Source: a candidate division WOR-3 bacterium
Lineage (GTDB): Bacteria > Hydrothermota > Tepidihabitantia > Tepidihabitantales > Tepidihabitantaceae
Length of the DNA stretch: 64,000 nucleotides
Reading direction: 5' to 3'
NCBI GenBank assembly: GCA_024653355.1
Contig: JANLFQ010000003.1
Coordinates: 166,328-230,327 of the forward strand
The notes below the pieces were generated by a model that saw only the letters and a list, made by a program, of their open reading frames with translations, was not told the DNA's origin and searched no databases. How positions within the stretch are numbered: position 1 is the first letter of the stretch; every line of letters starts with the position of its first letter. The translations under genes were made by a program, and so were the position numbers. This document shows positions 44,108 through 55,591 of the stretch, in pieces.

Positions 44108-45272
44108 TGTGGAGCAGGGTTTTGATGTGGGTGACTTTACCGTCGCTGAAATAAATTCGGGGCACGCGCGGGCTGACTCGGCAGATGATTTCGTAGGGGA
44201 TGGTACCGGCAAGGAGGGCGAGTTCATTGGCACAGATTTTCTTGCCATCAGCGGCGCCGAGCAGGGTTACGGTATCACCCAATTTTGCCTCGGGGATGTC
44301 GGTGACATCGAGCATCGTCAGGTCCATTGACACATTGCCGACGACCGGCGCTTTTTTGCCGTGTATCAGGCAGTAGCCGCGGTTGGTCAAGGAGTGCGGG
44401 TAGCCATCACCATAGCCGACCGAGATGACAGCAATCCGGGAAGGTCGAGTGGTGAAGTAGGTCCGTTCATAACTGACCGAGGTGCCCGCCGGGAAATGAC
44501 GCAGGTTGACGATGCGCGAGCGCAGGCTCATTACCGGTTTCAGATTGAGGGATGAGCGGCGGTGGCCAAAATGGTAACTCAACGGCATTATCCCGTACAG
44601 GACAAGACCGGGCCGCACCATATCGAGGTGTGCTTCCGGGATGTTCAGGCAGCCGGCAGAGTTTGCCGCATGGCGCAGAAACCCCTGGACGCCTTTCTCC
44701 GCCAGTTGTGCAAGGAGTCTGTTGTACGATTTGACCTGGTATTGGGTGAACAGGATGTCGGTGTCCGCTGCCGGGAAATGGGTGAAGATGCCGGTGAGTT
44801 TGATGCCTGGTAACTGGACGACCTGGGTGATGAAGTCAAGCGCTTCGGTGACGCTCACGCCGGTTCTGCCCATACCGGTGTCCACTTCGATGTGGAACGG
44901 AATGACGGTGTTGTGGGCGATTGCCTGCTCTGATAGTGCCCGGGCAAAGGTCAGTTCGGTTACCGTTGGTGTGAGGCGGTGTTCAATCAGTTCCGGAATT
45001 CCTTCCTCGGGCACCGGGGAAAGTATCAGGATGGGTGTTTCTTTTACACCGGCGAGCCGGCAGGAAACCCCTTCCTCAATGCTGGCGACACCGTAGGCGT
45101 CAACCAGCCGGTAACTGGCGCGGGCGATTTCGCGCAAGCCATGGCCATAGGCGTCGGCTTTGATGGCGAACAGAAGCTGGCGGTTGCCGATTTCCCGCCG
45201 TACTTCACTGATGTTGTGTTTTAAGGCGTCAAGGTCAATTTCTGCCCAGACCCTGCCAAAGTGATTCTCCAT
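44100..45272 (-). CDS. alr: Alanine racemase
   Basis: PLP enzyme converting L-Ala to D-Ala for cell-wall peptides. 390 aa. PLP Lys38 in FAIKADAYGHG; EVDTGMGRTGV; catalytic tyrosine region VSYERTYFTT; and AVISVGYGDGYPHS near the C-terminal domain. The ATG at 45272 (ENHFGRVWAEIDLDALKHN) matches family N termini and lies 8 bases after a -10 box; the frame extends upstream to 45401 through the promoter and is not used. Supplies ddl (13.4 kb). Confidence 0.93.
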   Translation of the reverse strand: MENHFGRVWAEIDLDALKHNISEVRREIGNRQLLFAIKADAYGHGLREIARASYRLVDAYGVASIEEGVSCRLAGVKETPILILSPVPEEGIPELIEHRLTPTVTELTFARALSEQAIAHNTVIPFHIEVDTGMGRTGVSVTEALDFITQVVQLPGIKLTGIFTHFPAADTDILFTQYQVKSYNRLLAQLAEKGVQGFLRHAANSAGCLNIPEAHLDMVRPGLVLYGIMPLSYHFGHRRSSLNLKPVMSLRSRIVNLRHFPAGTSVSYERTYFTTRPSRIAVISVGYGDGYPHSLTNRGYCLIHGKKAPVVGNVSMDLTMLDVTDIPEAKLGDTVTLLGAADGKKICANELALLAGTIPYEIICRVSPRVPRIYFSDGKVTHIKTLLHNE

Positions 45273-45280
45273 CGGTAAAG

Positions 45281-45308
45281 ATATTAAGGAAAAATGGTTA
45301 ATGGTCAA
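45281..45308 (-). promoter_or_regulatory. Promoter of alr-DUF1844
   Basis: Minus strand: TTGACC (45308-45303), 16-bp spacer, TAATAT (45286-45281); ATG after 8 bases, no Shine-Dalgarno. A 16-bp perfect palindrome lies 34 bases further upstream. Confidence 0.65.
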
Positions 45309-45342
45309 GTGTGCGGCGCAGCGCAAGGGGTGAGCATAACTG

Positions 45343-45358
45343 TATACTTTAAAGTATA
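45343..45358. promoter_or_regulatory. Perfect 16-bp palindrome, candidate operator
   Basis: TATACTTTAAAGTATA, a perfect dyad, upstream of the alr -35 box and about 300 bases before the adk promoter. AT-only arms with a CTTTAAAG core suit a dimeric regulator. No regulator gene is adjacent. Confidence 0.4.
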
Positions 45359-45663
45359 AGGCGCTGGTTCGGGTATTTTTGCATAACATCTTATTGTTCA
45401 AATGGTTAGCCTTTTGGGTCTAAATTTTCCCTACCCAACCCCGGGGTAGTTTCGGGGATGGTATGGGAAATTGGGTTTTTCCCGGTTCGGTTTATGCGGG
45501 CCGTTTTGGTCGGCGGTCTTTTCGGGAAGTTTACAACCGGGTTGGTAATCGAGCGGGTTTCAGGTTGTGGTTGTTCGGATGATGAAGCGGTTTTGGCTCC
45601 GGTTTTCGGGAAAAACGATTGGGCGACGATGCGGTCAGGAAAGTGGTTTTGATGCGGGTGTTC
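45359..45663. other. Intergenic region between alr and adk promoters
   Basis: About 300 bases. Contains short inverted repeats CTACCC...GGGTAG near 45431-45449 and GGGAAA-N7-TTTCCC (45465-45483), but no run of T typical of a terminator. An open frame at 45458-45652 is judged non-coding (no ribosome site, no recognisable protein). No RNA gene seen. Confidence 0.45.
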
Positions 45664-45692
45664 TTGACTAATAGCGATAAGGAGACTACACT
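45664..45692 (+). promoter_or_regulatory. Promoter of adk-map-infA-rpmJ
   Basis: TTGACT (45664-45669), 17-bp spacer, TACACT (45687-45692). Start codons at 45720 or 45747 leave a leader of about 20-50 bases. Confidence 0.55.
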
Positions 45693-45719
45693 ATACAAAA
45701 ATTATGGAGTTGGCAACAT

Positions 45720-46394
45720 ATGGTACAGAGAGATTCAGTTGATAGTATGCGTTTGGTTTTGCTGGGTCCGCCGGGTTCTGGTAAGGGAACGCAGGCGGAG
45801 TTGCTGGCAAGCCGGCTGGGTTTTGTTCACTACTCAACCGGGGAGGTGTTTCGCGACCACATCAGCCGCCGGACGCCGTTGGGTTTAAAGGTTGAGAGTT
45901 ATGTGGTTTCGGGCGGACTGGTGCCGGACGAGATTGTGCTTGAAGTGGTGGAACAGTTTGTCCGGGACAATACAGGGAAGCCAATCGTGTTTGACGGTTT
46001 TCCCCGAACGATTCCGCAGGCACAGGGGCTTGACGCCCTTTTAGGCAAAATGGCGCTCGGGTTGACGCTTGTCGTGCTGGTGGATTTGAGCGATGATGAG
46101 GTGGTGCGCCGGCTTTCGAGCCGCCGGCAGTGCAAGGTGTGTGGCAAGATTTACAACCTGACCTTCAGTCCACCGAAAAAGGACGGGGTTTGCGACGAGT
46201 GTGGCGGTGAACTTTATCAACGGGATGACGACCGGGAGGAGACAATCCGGGCGCGGTTGCGAGTTTACAAAGAGCAGACAAGTCCATTGATTGACTATTA
46301 TGAGAACCAGAAAAAACTGGTCCGGCTTGACGGCGCTCTGGGCCGGGACCGGGTTTTTGAGCGTTTGAGTGCCCTGGTTACCGCAACGAGATGA
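45720..46394 (+). CDS. adk: Adenylate kinase, zinc-LID type
   Basis: Catalyses ATP + AMP to 2 ADP. Walker A GPPGSGKGTQ, AMP-binding FDGFPRT, and a LID domain with two CxxC pairs (CKVC, CDEC), the zinc-stabilised form found in many Gram-positive and thermophilic bacteria. Start is uncertain: ATG 45720 adds nine residues before the usual MRLVLLGPPG start at ATG 45747; a GGAG at 45705-45708 fits neither perfectly. Length 215 or 224 aa. Four-gene unit with map, infA and rpmJ. Confidence 0.94.
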   Translation: MVQRDSVDSMRLVLLGPPGSGKGTQAELLASRLGFVHYSTGEVFRDHISRRTPLGLKVESYVVSGGLVPDEIVLEVVEQFVRDNTGKPIVFDGFPRTIPQAQGLDALLGKMALGLTLVVLVDLSDDEVVRRLSSRRQCKVCGKIYNLTFSPPKKDGVCDECGGELYQRDDDREETIRARLRVYKEQTSPLIDYYENQKKLVRLDGALGRDRVFERLSALVTATR

Positions 46395-46397
46395 GGG

Positions 46398-47144
46398 ATG
46401 GCGCTTTACATAAAAAGCCCGGCCGAGGTCGAGGGAATCAGGCAGGCAGGGCAGGTGGCAGCGGCGCTTTTGAAAATGTTAAAGGGTCAGGTGGCACCCG
46501 GGGTCAGTTTGAAGGAACTGGAGGATTTTTGTGCCCGGTTTATCAGGGAGGCGGGCGCAGTGCCGACATTTCTCGGTTATCGCGGGTTTCCGGCAGCGGT
46601 GTGTATCAGTGTGAATGAGGAGGTTGTGCACGGAATTCCCGACCACCGGGTGCTGAATGAGGGTGATATTGTGAAGGTGGATGTTGGGGTTACCAAAAAG
46701 GGGTTTATTGCCGATGCGGCACGCACCTATCAGGTAGGAAAGGTTGCGGCTGATGTGGTGCGGCTGGTGGATAAGACCGAACAGGCGTTTTACGAGGGGT
46801 TGAGGTTTGCCCGCGCGGGCTACCGGGTGGGTGACATCAGCGCGGCGATTCAGAGGTTTGTTGAGGAACAGGGGTTTTCGGTGGTGCGGGAGTTGCATGG
46901 CCATGGTGTCGGGATTGAACTGCACGAGGAGCCCACGGTGCCCAATTTCGGGGTGCCGGGAAAGGGACGGGAACTGGTTAAGGGGATGACGATTGCTATT
47001 GAGCCGATGGTAAATATGGGTTCGGCAAAGGTAAAGACATTGTCCAATGGCTGGACCGTGGTTGCGGCTGATGGCAAACCATCAGCCCATTACGAGAATA
47101 CGGTGCTCATCACCGATGGTGAGCCCGAGATATTGACCGTCTGA
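46398..47144 (+). CDS. map: Methionine aminopeptidase type I
   Basis: Removes the initiator methionine. 248 aa. Two-metal ligands lie in KVDVGVTKKGFIADAART, HGHGVGIELHEEP, MTIAIEPM and SAHYENTVLIT. Begins IKSPAEVEGIRQAGQVAA as usual. ATG three bases after the adk stop. Order adk-map-infA-rpmJ is the standard one, but here it does not follow secY. Confidence 0.95.
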   Translation: MALYIKSPAEVEGIRQAGQVAAALLKMLKGQVAPGVSLKELEDFCARFIREAGAVPTFLGYRGFPAAVCISVNEEVVHGIPDHRVLNEGDIVKVDVGVTKKGFIADAARTYQVGKVAADVVRLVDKTEQAFYEGLRFARAGYRVGDISAAIQRFVEEQGFSVVRELHGHGVGIELHEEPTVPNFGVPGKGRELVKGMTIAIEPMVNMGSAKVKTLSNGWTVVAADGKPSAHYENTVLITDGEPEILTV

Positions 47145-47165
47145 AAGAAGCAAAACCGGAGGTGT

Positions 47166-47384
47166 ATGGCTAAAAAGGATGTGATTCAGTTAGAAGGGGT
47201 GGTGACCGAATCGTTGCCCAATGCAACCTTTCGGGTGCAGCTGGACAATGGTCATCTGGTCCTCGCCCATATTTCGGGTAAGATGCGGATGAACTGGATC
47301 AGAATCCTGCCGGGTGACCGGGTTACGGTGGAACTTTCACCTTACGACCTCACCCGGGGGCGGATTGTTTACCGGTTTAAGTAG
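47166..47384 (+). CDS. infA: Translation initiation factor IF-1
   Basis: 72-aa OB-fold protein that binds the ribosomal A site during initiation. Nearly standard sequence: [66 protein letters not shown] lies just upstream of the ATG. Followed by rpmJ, as in most bacteria. Confidence 0.97.
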   Translation: MAKKDVIQLEGVVTESLPNATFRVQLDNGHLVLAHISGKMRMNWIRILPGDRVTVELSPYDLTRGRIVYRFK

Positions 47385-47428
47385 CGGCGAGAGACTACTC
47401 GCTGAAGTTGAGCAGGAAAGGAGTTTTG

Positions 47429-47545
47429 ATGAAGGTGCGTTCTTCGGTTAAGAAGCGGTGTGCCCACTGTGTGGTTGTGCGGCGCCGGGGCAAGGTACGG
47501 GTGATTTGTAAGCGCGAGCCCAAGCACAATCAGCGGCAGGGTTAG
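47429..47545 (+). CDS. rpmJ: 50S ribosomal protein L36
   Basis: 38 aa, the usual size. [13 protein letters not shown], then [17 protein letters not shown]; the zinc-binding Cx2C...C...H set is intact. AAAGGAG about 6 bases before the ATG. The rpsM-rpsK-rpsD-rpoA-rplQ genes that normally follow are absent; pyrG follows instead, 21 bases later. Confidence 0.96.
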   Translation: MKVRSSVKKRCAHCVVVRRRGKVRVICKREPKHNQRQG

Positions 47546-47563
47546 ATGCTAAACCGCAGGTAG

Positions 47564-50029
<2,466 letters not shown>

Positions 50030-50030
<1 letters not shown>

Positions 50031-50560
50031 TGGACTGGAAAAGAGTTCTCGTCGCGGCTTATTTCATTCTTGTTATCAGCCAGTGTAAGGATGCTTCGAT
50101 ACCAAGTCCGGGTGAGAATCTGCCCGACCAGGTCGTTTACGGATTTGTCCTGCACGAGTCAGCAAGCGGTAAAAGGCTTTACACGCTGAACGCAGCGGAG
50201 GCGGTGGTGCGGGAACCGGAGGGCCGGATTGATGTCAAGAGCCCAATCGTTACTTTTTATGACGAAGGCGGCGGAGTCTATTCCACACTGAGAGCCGAGC
50301 TGGGTGTGATATTAACTCGCAACGAGGATTTGATTGCCCGCGGCAATGTGGTCGTGCAAACTGCGGAGAGCACCCGTCTCTACACCGACTCCCTGGTCTG
50401 GAACAACACCCGGAAGGTTGTGCTGACCGATGCCGGTGTAACGATTGAGTCGCCCAAAGGCAGGATTGTGGGTCAGGGTTTGATTGCCGATGCGGCGCTG
50501 AATAAGATTGAGATTGTTAGCGAGGTGCGCGGGAGTTCCAGTTATGAGTTTGCGCCTTAG
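50030..50560 (+). CDS. lptC: LptC-like LPS export protein
   Basis: 176 aa. N-terminal membrane anchor (RVLVAAYFILVIS) with a Cys that could be lipidated, then an OstA-type beta-jellyroll: GFVLHESASGKRLYTLNAAEAVV, DVKSPIVTFYDEGGGVYSTLRAE, and RIVGQGLIAD. Bridges LPS from the LptBFG transporter to LptA. The GTG start overlaps the previous stop; lptA begins inside its last 17 bases. LptF and LptG are not in the window. Confidence 0.82.
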
Positions 50561-51479
50561 GCTTATAACCGGGTGCGGGTTGTTCATTTTAAGCGGGTTC
50601 ACCTTTGGGGCTGAGATTTACGCCCGGAAGATGGAGATTGTCAAGACGCCGGCCGGTCAGGTAACAATTTTTCGGGATAGCGTGGCGCTGAGTCAGGATG
50701 GGACTTTTCTGACCAGCCGGCGGGCGGTGATGCAGGAGCAGGCAGGCTGGGCGGTGCTTACCGAATCGGTTTATATCCGGACACCGGAGGCGCAGGTCTG
50801 GGCTGATTCGGTGGTCTACGACTTTAAGACGCGAAAGGCGACGATTCTGGCACCGGTACGAAACAATGTTGTTGTCAGGCAGGATTCGGTTGTCATCCGG
50901 GCGCGCGCAGTGGAATACTTTATTAGCGAACGGGTGCTCAAAGCCGGACAGGGATTGGAAATCAGCACCGAGGATGGGGGGTATTTGTTAACCGGGGCAC
51001 ACGGTTTTTACAATTTAGATGAAAGGGCGGGTGTTGTTGATTCCGCGCCGCTACTCACGATCAAGCGGGGACAGGAGCCGGTGCAGGTAACGGCACGGCA
51101 GATGCGCTATCAGGAGTCGGGTGCGGTGGCAAGGGCAGAGGGTCAGGTCCGGATTCAGTCCGGGGCGAGTTCGCTCGCTTGTGATACGGCGATTTTTTAC
51201 CCGAATCGCGATTCGGGATTTGCTTGGGGTGACCCGGTACTCGAAGACAGTGCCGGTCGTGCCGCAGGGGATACGGTGGTGTTTATCGTATCCAACGGTG
51301 CGCTGCGTGAGGTTGCGCTCTTAGGAAGGAGTAACGGCAGGTATCGGACCGAAGGCGGCGATACGGTGCTGGTGCAGGGCAAGGAGATTTCGGTTTTGAT
51401 TACCGATGGCAAGATTGAACGGATTGAGGTGGCAGAATTGAGTTCCGGGCAGCTGGTAAGGAAGGCGGCGGCAAGATGA
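50544..51479 (+). CDS. lptA: LptA/OstA-like periplasmic LPS transport protein
   Basis: 311 aa. Signal peptide (LRLRLITGCGLFILSGFTFGAE) followed by repeated OstA-type strands (RDSVALSQDGTFLTSRRAVM, WADSVVYDFKTRKATI, and TARQMRYQESGAVARAEG). At 311 aa it is longer than E. coli LptA (185 aa) and probably holds two OstA units, extending the bridge. The ATG 50544 gives the signal peptide; a longer in-frame start lies within lptC. Overlaps lptB by 4 bases. Confidence 0.85.
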   Translation: MSLRLRLITGCGLFILSGFTFGAEIYARKMEIVKTPAGQVTIFRDSVALSQDGTFLTSRRAVMQEQAGWAVLTESVYIRTPEAQVWADSVVYDFKTRKATILAPVRNNVVVRQDSVVIRARAVEYFISERVLKAGQGLEISTEDGGYLLTGAHGFYNLDERAGVVDSAPLLTIKRGQEPVQVTARQMRYQESGAVARAEGQVRIQSGASSLACDTAIFYPNRDSGFAWGDPVLEDSAGRAAGDTVVFIVSNGALREVALLGRSNGRYRTEGGDTVLVQGKEISVLITDGKIERIEVAELSSGQLVRKAAAR

Positions 51480-52195
51480 AACTGATTGCCGAAGGTCTGG
51501 TTAAGTCCTACGGGGGCAGGAAGGTTGTTGATCAGGTCTCGCTCGAGTTAAGTCGGGGCGAAGTTGTTGGGCTGCTCGGTCCTAACGGTGCCGGAAAAAC
51601 TACAACATTCCATATGATTACCGGTTTCATCAAACCGGAGGAGGGGAAAATATTTCTCGACGGCACAGAGATTACCCATATGCCGGTTTACAAAAGGGCA
51701 CGGCAGGGTATCGGGTATCTTTCTCAGGAGCCGTCGGTGTTCCGGAAGTTGACCGTGGAGGAGAATATCAGGGCGATTCTTGAGATGCTGGGTGTACCCA
51801 AAGCCGAACAGCGGCGTCGGGTTGACGAGCTTTTAGAAAAATTGAATATCACCAATCTGGCGCAGCAGCGGGCAGGAACACTTTCGGGCGGCGAGCGCCG
51901 GCGCGTTGAACTTGCCCGGGCACTGGCGCCCAAGCCGGCTTTTCTTTTGTTAGATGAGCCTTTTACCGGTGTTGACCCGATTGTGCGCGCGGAGATACAG
52001 AAGATTGTCCGGATGCTGTGCAGCGAGGGGCTGGGAATCTTAATCACCGACCATAATGTGCGGGAGACGCTGGAGATTACCGAGAGGGCATATCTGATGT
52101 ATGATGCCAAGGTTTTGATTTCGGGCACCGCAAGGGAGTTGATTGAAAACCAGCGGGCGCGGGAGGTTTATCTCGGGGAGAAGTTTCAGATATGA
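51476..52195 (+). CDS. lptB: LPS export ABC transporter ATP-binding protein
   Basis: 239 aa. Walker A GPNGAGKTT, signature LSGGERRR, Walker B FLLLDEPFTGVDP, and the His switch in LITDHNVRETL, all in typical LptB form. Drives LPS extraction from the inner membrane with LptFG. The lptB-rpoN order is conserved in many Gram-negative bacteria; rpoN begins inside its stop (ATGA). Confidence 0.95.
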   Translation: MKLIAEGLVKSYGGRKVVDQVSLELSRGEVVGLLGPNGAGKTTTFHMITGFIKPEEGKIFLDGTEITHMPVYKRARQGIGYLSQEPSVFRKLTVEENIRAILEMLGVPKAEQRRRVDELLEKLNITNLAQQRAGTLSGGERRRVELARALAPKPAFLLLDEPFTGVDPIVRAEIQKIVRMLCSEGLGILITDHNVRETLEITERAYLMYDAKVLISGTARELIENQRAREVYLGEKFQI

Positions 52196-53682
52196 GTGAC
52201 GACAAGATGAAATTGGGACAGAGTATTGAACAGCGGCTGGAGCAGCGGCTGACCCCGCAGTTGATAATGAATATGAAACTGCTTGAGTTACCGCTAATGG
52301 AACTCGAGCAGTTGATTCGGAATGAACTGGAGCAGAATCCGGCACTGGAGCAGTTTGAGGGAGACGGTGACAGTGAAGTGGAGGAGTACGGTCCGGATGG
52401 AGAACAACTCAATGAGGCGGGCAATGTTGAGGAAGGATTGATTGAGCAGCCGTCAGAGGGTGATTCGGTAAGTAAGACGGACAACCTGGAACAGGGAACG
52501 AAGAGCGATAATGAGGAGTATACCTTTGATGAGTTGTTGCCTTCTGAAGGGTGGGATGCGCCGGTTGTTCTTCCTGCGCAAAACGATGATGAGGAGATGG
52601 TGCGAGGAGAGGTTATCGCAGACCCGCGAACTACATTGCGCGAGACGATTTTACCTCATTTACAGGCGCTGTTACCAACCGAAGATGCGGCACTTGCTGA
52701 AGAGGTGGTTGAATGGCTGGATGAGAACGGATTTTTGTCGGTTACCGTGGAAGAGTTGGGTGAGAAGTTGGCGGTGGATGAGGTACGGTTACGGCGGATT
52801 GTTTACCAGTTACAGCGAATACCACCCGGAGGCATTGGTTGCCGCAATGCCCGGGAGGCGCTTTTGGTTCAACTTGAGGTTAAAGGGTGTGCGCCCGATG
52901 CGCTCGAATGTCGATTGATAGCCGAAGGGTGGGAGTTGCTGGAGCGGAGAGATACCAACCGGCTGGCAAAGAAGTTTGGTTGCAGTGAGGATGAAATTAA
53001 ACAGGCGATTGCCCGGTTGTGGGGGCTGGAACCGAAGCCGGCGCGGCGGTTTGTGAACAATGCGGTACAGTATGTCTCGCCCGACTTTTCGGTTGTCTGG
53101 CAGGGGAATAGACTGGTTGCGGTGATGAATGACGAGGCGGTGCCCAGACTCCGTATTTCGCGGTATTTTATTGAGGTACTCCGTAATCCGCGCCAGTACA
53201 CACGGGAGCAGGTGGAGTATGCCAAAAAACGGGTTGAGGCGGCACGCCAGCTTCTCAAGGCGCTGGAATCCCGACGCCGGATGCTGCGGCGGCTTGTGGA
53301 GTTGATTATCCAGATGCAGCGAGACTTTTTTGTCCTCGGACCGGAACATCTGAAACCGGCAACACTGCGCGCGGCGGCGGAGGTTATTGGTGTGCATCCG
53401 GCAACGGTATCGCGGGCAATAAACGGTAAGTATATTGAGACACCGAACGGTATTTTCCCGCTGAAATTCTTTTTCCAAGCCGGGACCGAAGACATTTCCC
53501 GAGCGTCGATTAAAGAAAAAATCAAAGCGATGATTGAGTCTGAAGACAAACGGTCACCGTTGAGTGATGATGAGATTGTCAGTAGGCTAAAAGCGGCCGG
53601 GATTGAAATTTCGCGGCGCACCGTTGCGAAATATCGGAATGAGATGGGGATTCCGGGCTCAAGCGAAAGAAAGGGTTTTTAA
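52192..53682 (+). CDS. rpoN: RNA polymerase sigma-54 factor
   Basis: 496 aa. Region I is glutamine/leucine-rich ([25 protein letters not shown]), an acidic region II follows (~50-120), then the core-binding domain and the DNA-binding half with [19 protein letters not shown] and the RpoN box [12 protein letters not shown]. Needs enhancer-binding AAA+ activators; none is in the window. Overlaps lptB (ATGA); selB begins 2 bases after its stop. Confidence 0.95.
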   Translation: MSDDKMKLGQSIEQRLEQRLTPQLIMNMKLLELPLMELEQLIRNELEQNPALEQFEGDGDSEVEEYGPDGEQLNEAGNVEEGLIEQPSEGDSVSKTDNLEQGTKSDNEEYTFDELLPSEGWDAPVVLPAQNDDEEMVRGEVIADPRTTLRETILPHLQALLPTEDAALAEEVVEWLDENGFLSVTVEELGEKLAVDEVRLRRIVYQLQRIPPGGIGCRNAREALLVQLEVKGCAPDALECRLIAEGWELLERRDTNRLAKKFGCSEDEIKQAIARLWGLEPKPARRFVNNAVQYVSPDFSVVWQGNRLVAVMNDEAVPRLRISRYFIEVLRNPRQYTREQVEYAKKRVEAARQLLKALESRRRMLRRLVELIIQMQRDFFVLGPEHLKPATLRAAAEVIGVHPATVSRAINGKYIETPNGIFPLKFFFQAGTEDISRASIKEKIKAMIESEDKRSPLSDDEIVSRLKAAGIEISRRTVAKYRNEMGIPGSSERKGF

Positions 53683-53684
53683 AG

Positions 53685-55583
53685 ATGCATTTTGTTGTCG
53701 GTACTGCCGGACATATTGACCACGGGAAAAGTGCGCTGGTAAAGGCGTTGACCGGGACCGACCCGGACCGGTTGAAAGAGGAGCAGGAACGGGGGATGAC
53801 AACCGATTTAGGATTCGCCTTCTTAGGTGACGATATTACGATTATTGATGTCCCGGGGCACGAGAAGTTTGTGCGGCATATGTTAGCCGGTGCGAGTACA
53901 ATCGATTTGGTAATGCTGGTGGTGGCGGCTGATGATGGTGTTATGCCGCAAACCAGGGAGCATTTTGAGATTTGCCGGCTTTTGGGGATTAAAAAAGGTC
54001 TGGTGGTTTTAAACAAGATTGACCTTGTGGATAAAGATTGGCTGGAGATGGTGCGGCTGGATGTTCAGGAACTGGTGCGGGGTTCTTTTCTGGAAGGGGC
54101 ACCGGTGGTTGCGGTTTCGGCGCGAACCGGTGCAGGAATTGAGGAGTTAAAAAGGGTTCTTTATCAGGTAACCCAGACGGTTGAACCGAAACCGGACCGT
54201 GGTGTGTTTCGCTTGCCGATTGACCGTTGTTTTACAATAAAAGGGTTTGGCACGGTGGTGGCAGGCACGGTACTTTCAGGAAGTTGTCGGGTTGGAGACC
54301 GTCTGGAACTTTTGCCCCAGGGGATAGAGGTGCGGGTGCGAGGCATCCAGCGCCACAATAAACCGGTTGAGACTGCCGTGGTGGGCGAACGTGCAGCCTT
54401 GAATCTTCAAGGGGTGGAAGTTGATGCGATTGAGCGGGGTAATATTCTATCAACCCCGGGTTATTATCGTCCGACAACGGTGTTTAACGGTTCGCTTTAC
54501 CTGTTGAAGGATGCGGGTAAGCCGTTGCGCAATATGACGCGGGTGCATCTTCACATCGGGACTGCGGAGGTGATGTGCCGCGTTTGTCTCCTTGACCGCA
54601 AGGAACTTTTGCCCGGTGAAGAGTGCCTGGTACAAATCCGGACCGAAGGTCCGGTGGTGTGCGATTGGAACGACCACTATGTGATTCGGCACTACTCACC
54701 CCAGCAGACAATCGGGGGTGGTGTTGTACTCGAGGCGCAGGGTGAGAAGGTGCGCCGGTTTGATGATGAAACATTGACCCGGTTGCAGGAGTTAAAATCT
54801 GGTAAACGGGGTGCGGTCCTGGAGCAGTTTTTGCTCAAGTCCGGGTTTGATGTCAAAACAGTGGCAACAATCTGCCGGGAGCTGGCATTAACCGAAGCGG
54901 ACGCCCGGTTGATGGCCGATTTTCTTGTACAACAGGGGAAGGCACGCTGGGTTGAATGGGAAGGAAAGGAGTATTTGATACTGGAGCGGGTGATTAACGA
55001 TGGGTTAGAAAGAGTTAAAGCGGTGTTAGCAGAGTTTCATCAGACGAATCCGCTTCGGGTCGGCATGAAACGGGCTGAGGCACGGGCGAAGTTGGCTCAG
55101 CCGCCAGTTTTGTTTGAGACCCTGGTCAGGATGTTAAAGGAACAAGGGGTGGTTTATGAGGAAGGGGACCGGTTGCGCCTTGCCAGCCATCAGGTAAAAT
55201 TGAACCCACAAGAGCAGGCGATTTTCGAGAAGGTGACGCGGGAGATTAAACAGGCAAAATGGCAACCGCCTGATGTTGATGAACTTTTTGCCGGAGTGGA
55301 AAAGAAACTTGCGGAACGGGTGAAGATGGCACTGCTGGAAACCGGGGAGATTGTGGATGTTGGCGAAGGCGTGCTGCTGCATTCCGAAATTGTTGCGGAA
55401 GCGGAAAAGGTATTGAAGGATTTTTTTACAAGGAAGCCAGAACTGACCGCCTCAGAGTTCAGGCAGGCACTGGGTACCACCCGAAAGGTGGTGATTCCGC
55501 TTTTGAACTATTTTGACCGAATTGGTTTGACCCAGCGCCGGGGTGATGTGCGGGTGCTAAGGCAAAGCAAAGAGCCAAAATAA
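53685..55583 (+). CDS. selB: Selenocysteine-specific elongation factor
   Basis: Brings Sec-tRNA(Sec) to UGA codons marked by a SECIS hairpin. 632 aa: GTPase domain with P-loop GHIDHGKS (9-16), switch DVPGHEKF and NKIDLVD, EF-Tu-like domains 2-3, then four winged-helix units in the C-terminal ~260 residues that grip the SECIS. Pairs with the Sec-containing selD that follows 8 bases later. selA and the tRNA-Sec gene are not found in the window. Confidence 0.95.
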   Translation: MHFVVGTAGHIDHGKSALVKALTGTDPDRLKEEQERGMTTDLGFAFLGDDITIIDVPGHEKFVRHMLAGASTIDLVMLVVAADDGVMPQTREHFEICRLLGIKKGLVVLNKIDLVDKDWLEMVRLDVQELVRGSFLEGAPVVAVSARTGAGIEELKRVLYQVTQTVEPKPDRGVFRLPIDRCFTIKGFGTVVAGTVLSGSCRVGDRLELLPQGIEVRVRGIQRHNKPVETAVVGERAALNLQGVEVDAIERGNILSTPGYYRPTTVFNGSLYLLKDAGKPLRNMTRVHLHIGTAEVMCRVCLLDRKELLPGEECLVQIRTEGPVVCDWNDHYVIRHYSPQQTIGGGVVLEAQGEKVRRFDDETLTRLQELKSGKRGAVLEQFLLKSGFDVKTVATICRELALTEADARLMADFLVQQGKARWVEWEGKEYLILERVINDGLERVKAVLAEFHQTNPLRVGMKRAEARAKLAQPPVLFETLVRMLKEQGVVYEEGDRLRLASHQVKLNPQEQAIFEKVTREIKQAKWQPPDVDELFAGVEKKLAERVKMALLETGEIVDVGEGVLLHSEIVAEAEKVLKDFFTRKPELTASEFRQALGTTRKVVIPLLNYFDRIGLTQRRGDVRVLRQSKEPK

Positions 55584-55591
55584 AGAAGTGT

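Noticed and set aside
45458..45652. 64-codon open frame between alr and adk
   Set aside because: No ribosome site or promoter in place and no protein-like pattern; region holds inverted repeats instead.
45704..45742. 12-codon frame (ATG 45704) as an adk leader peptide
   Set aside because: No attenuator fold or codon pattern; it overlaps both candidate adk starts and is probably chance.
52869..53621. 250-codon open frame antisense to rpoN
   Set aside because: Shadow of the clear sigma-54 gene; composition unlike the neighbouring proteins.
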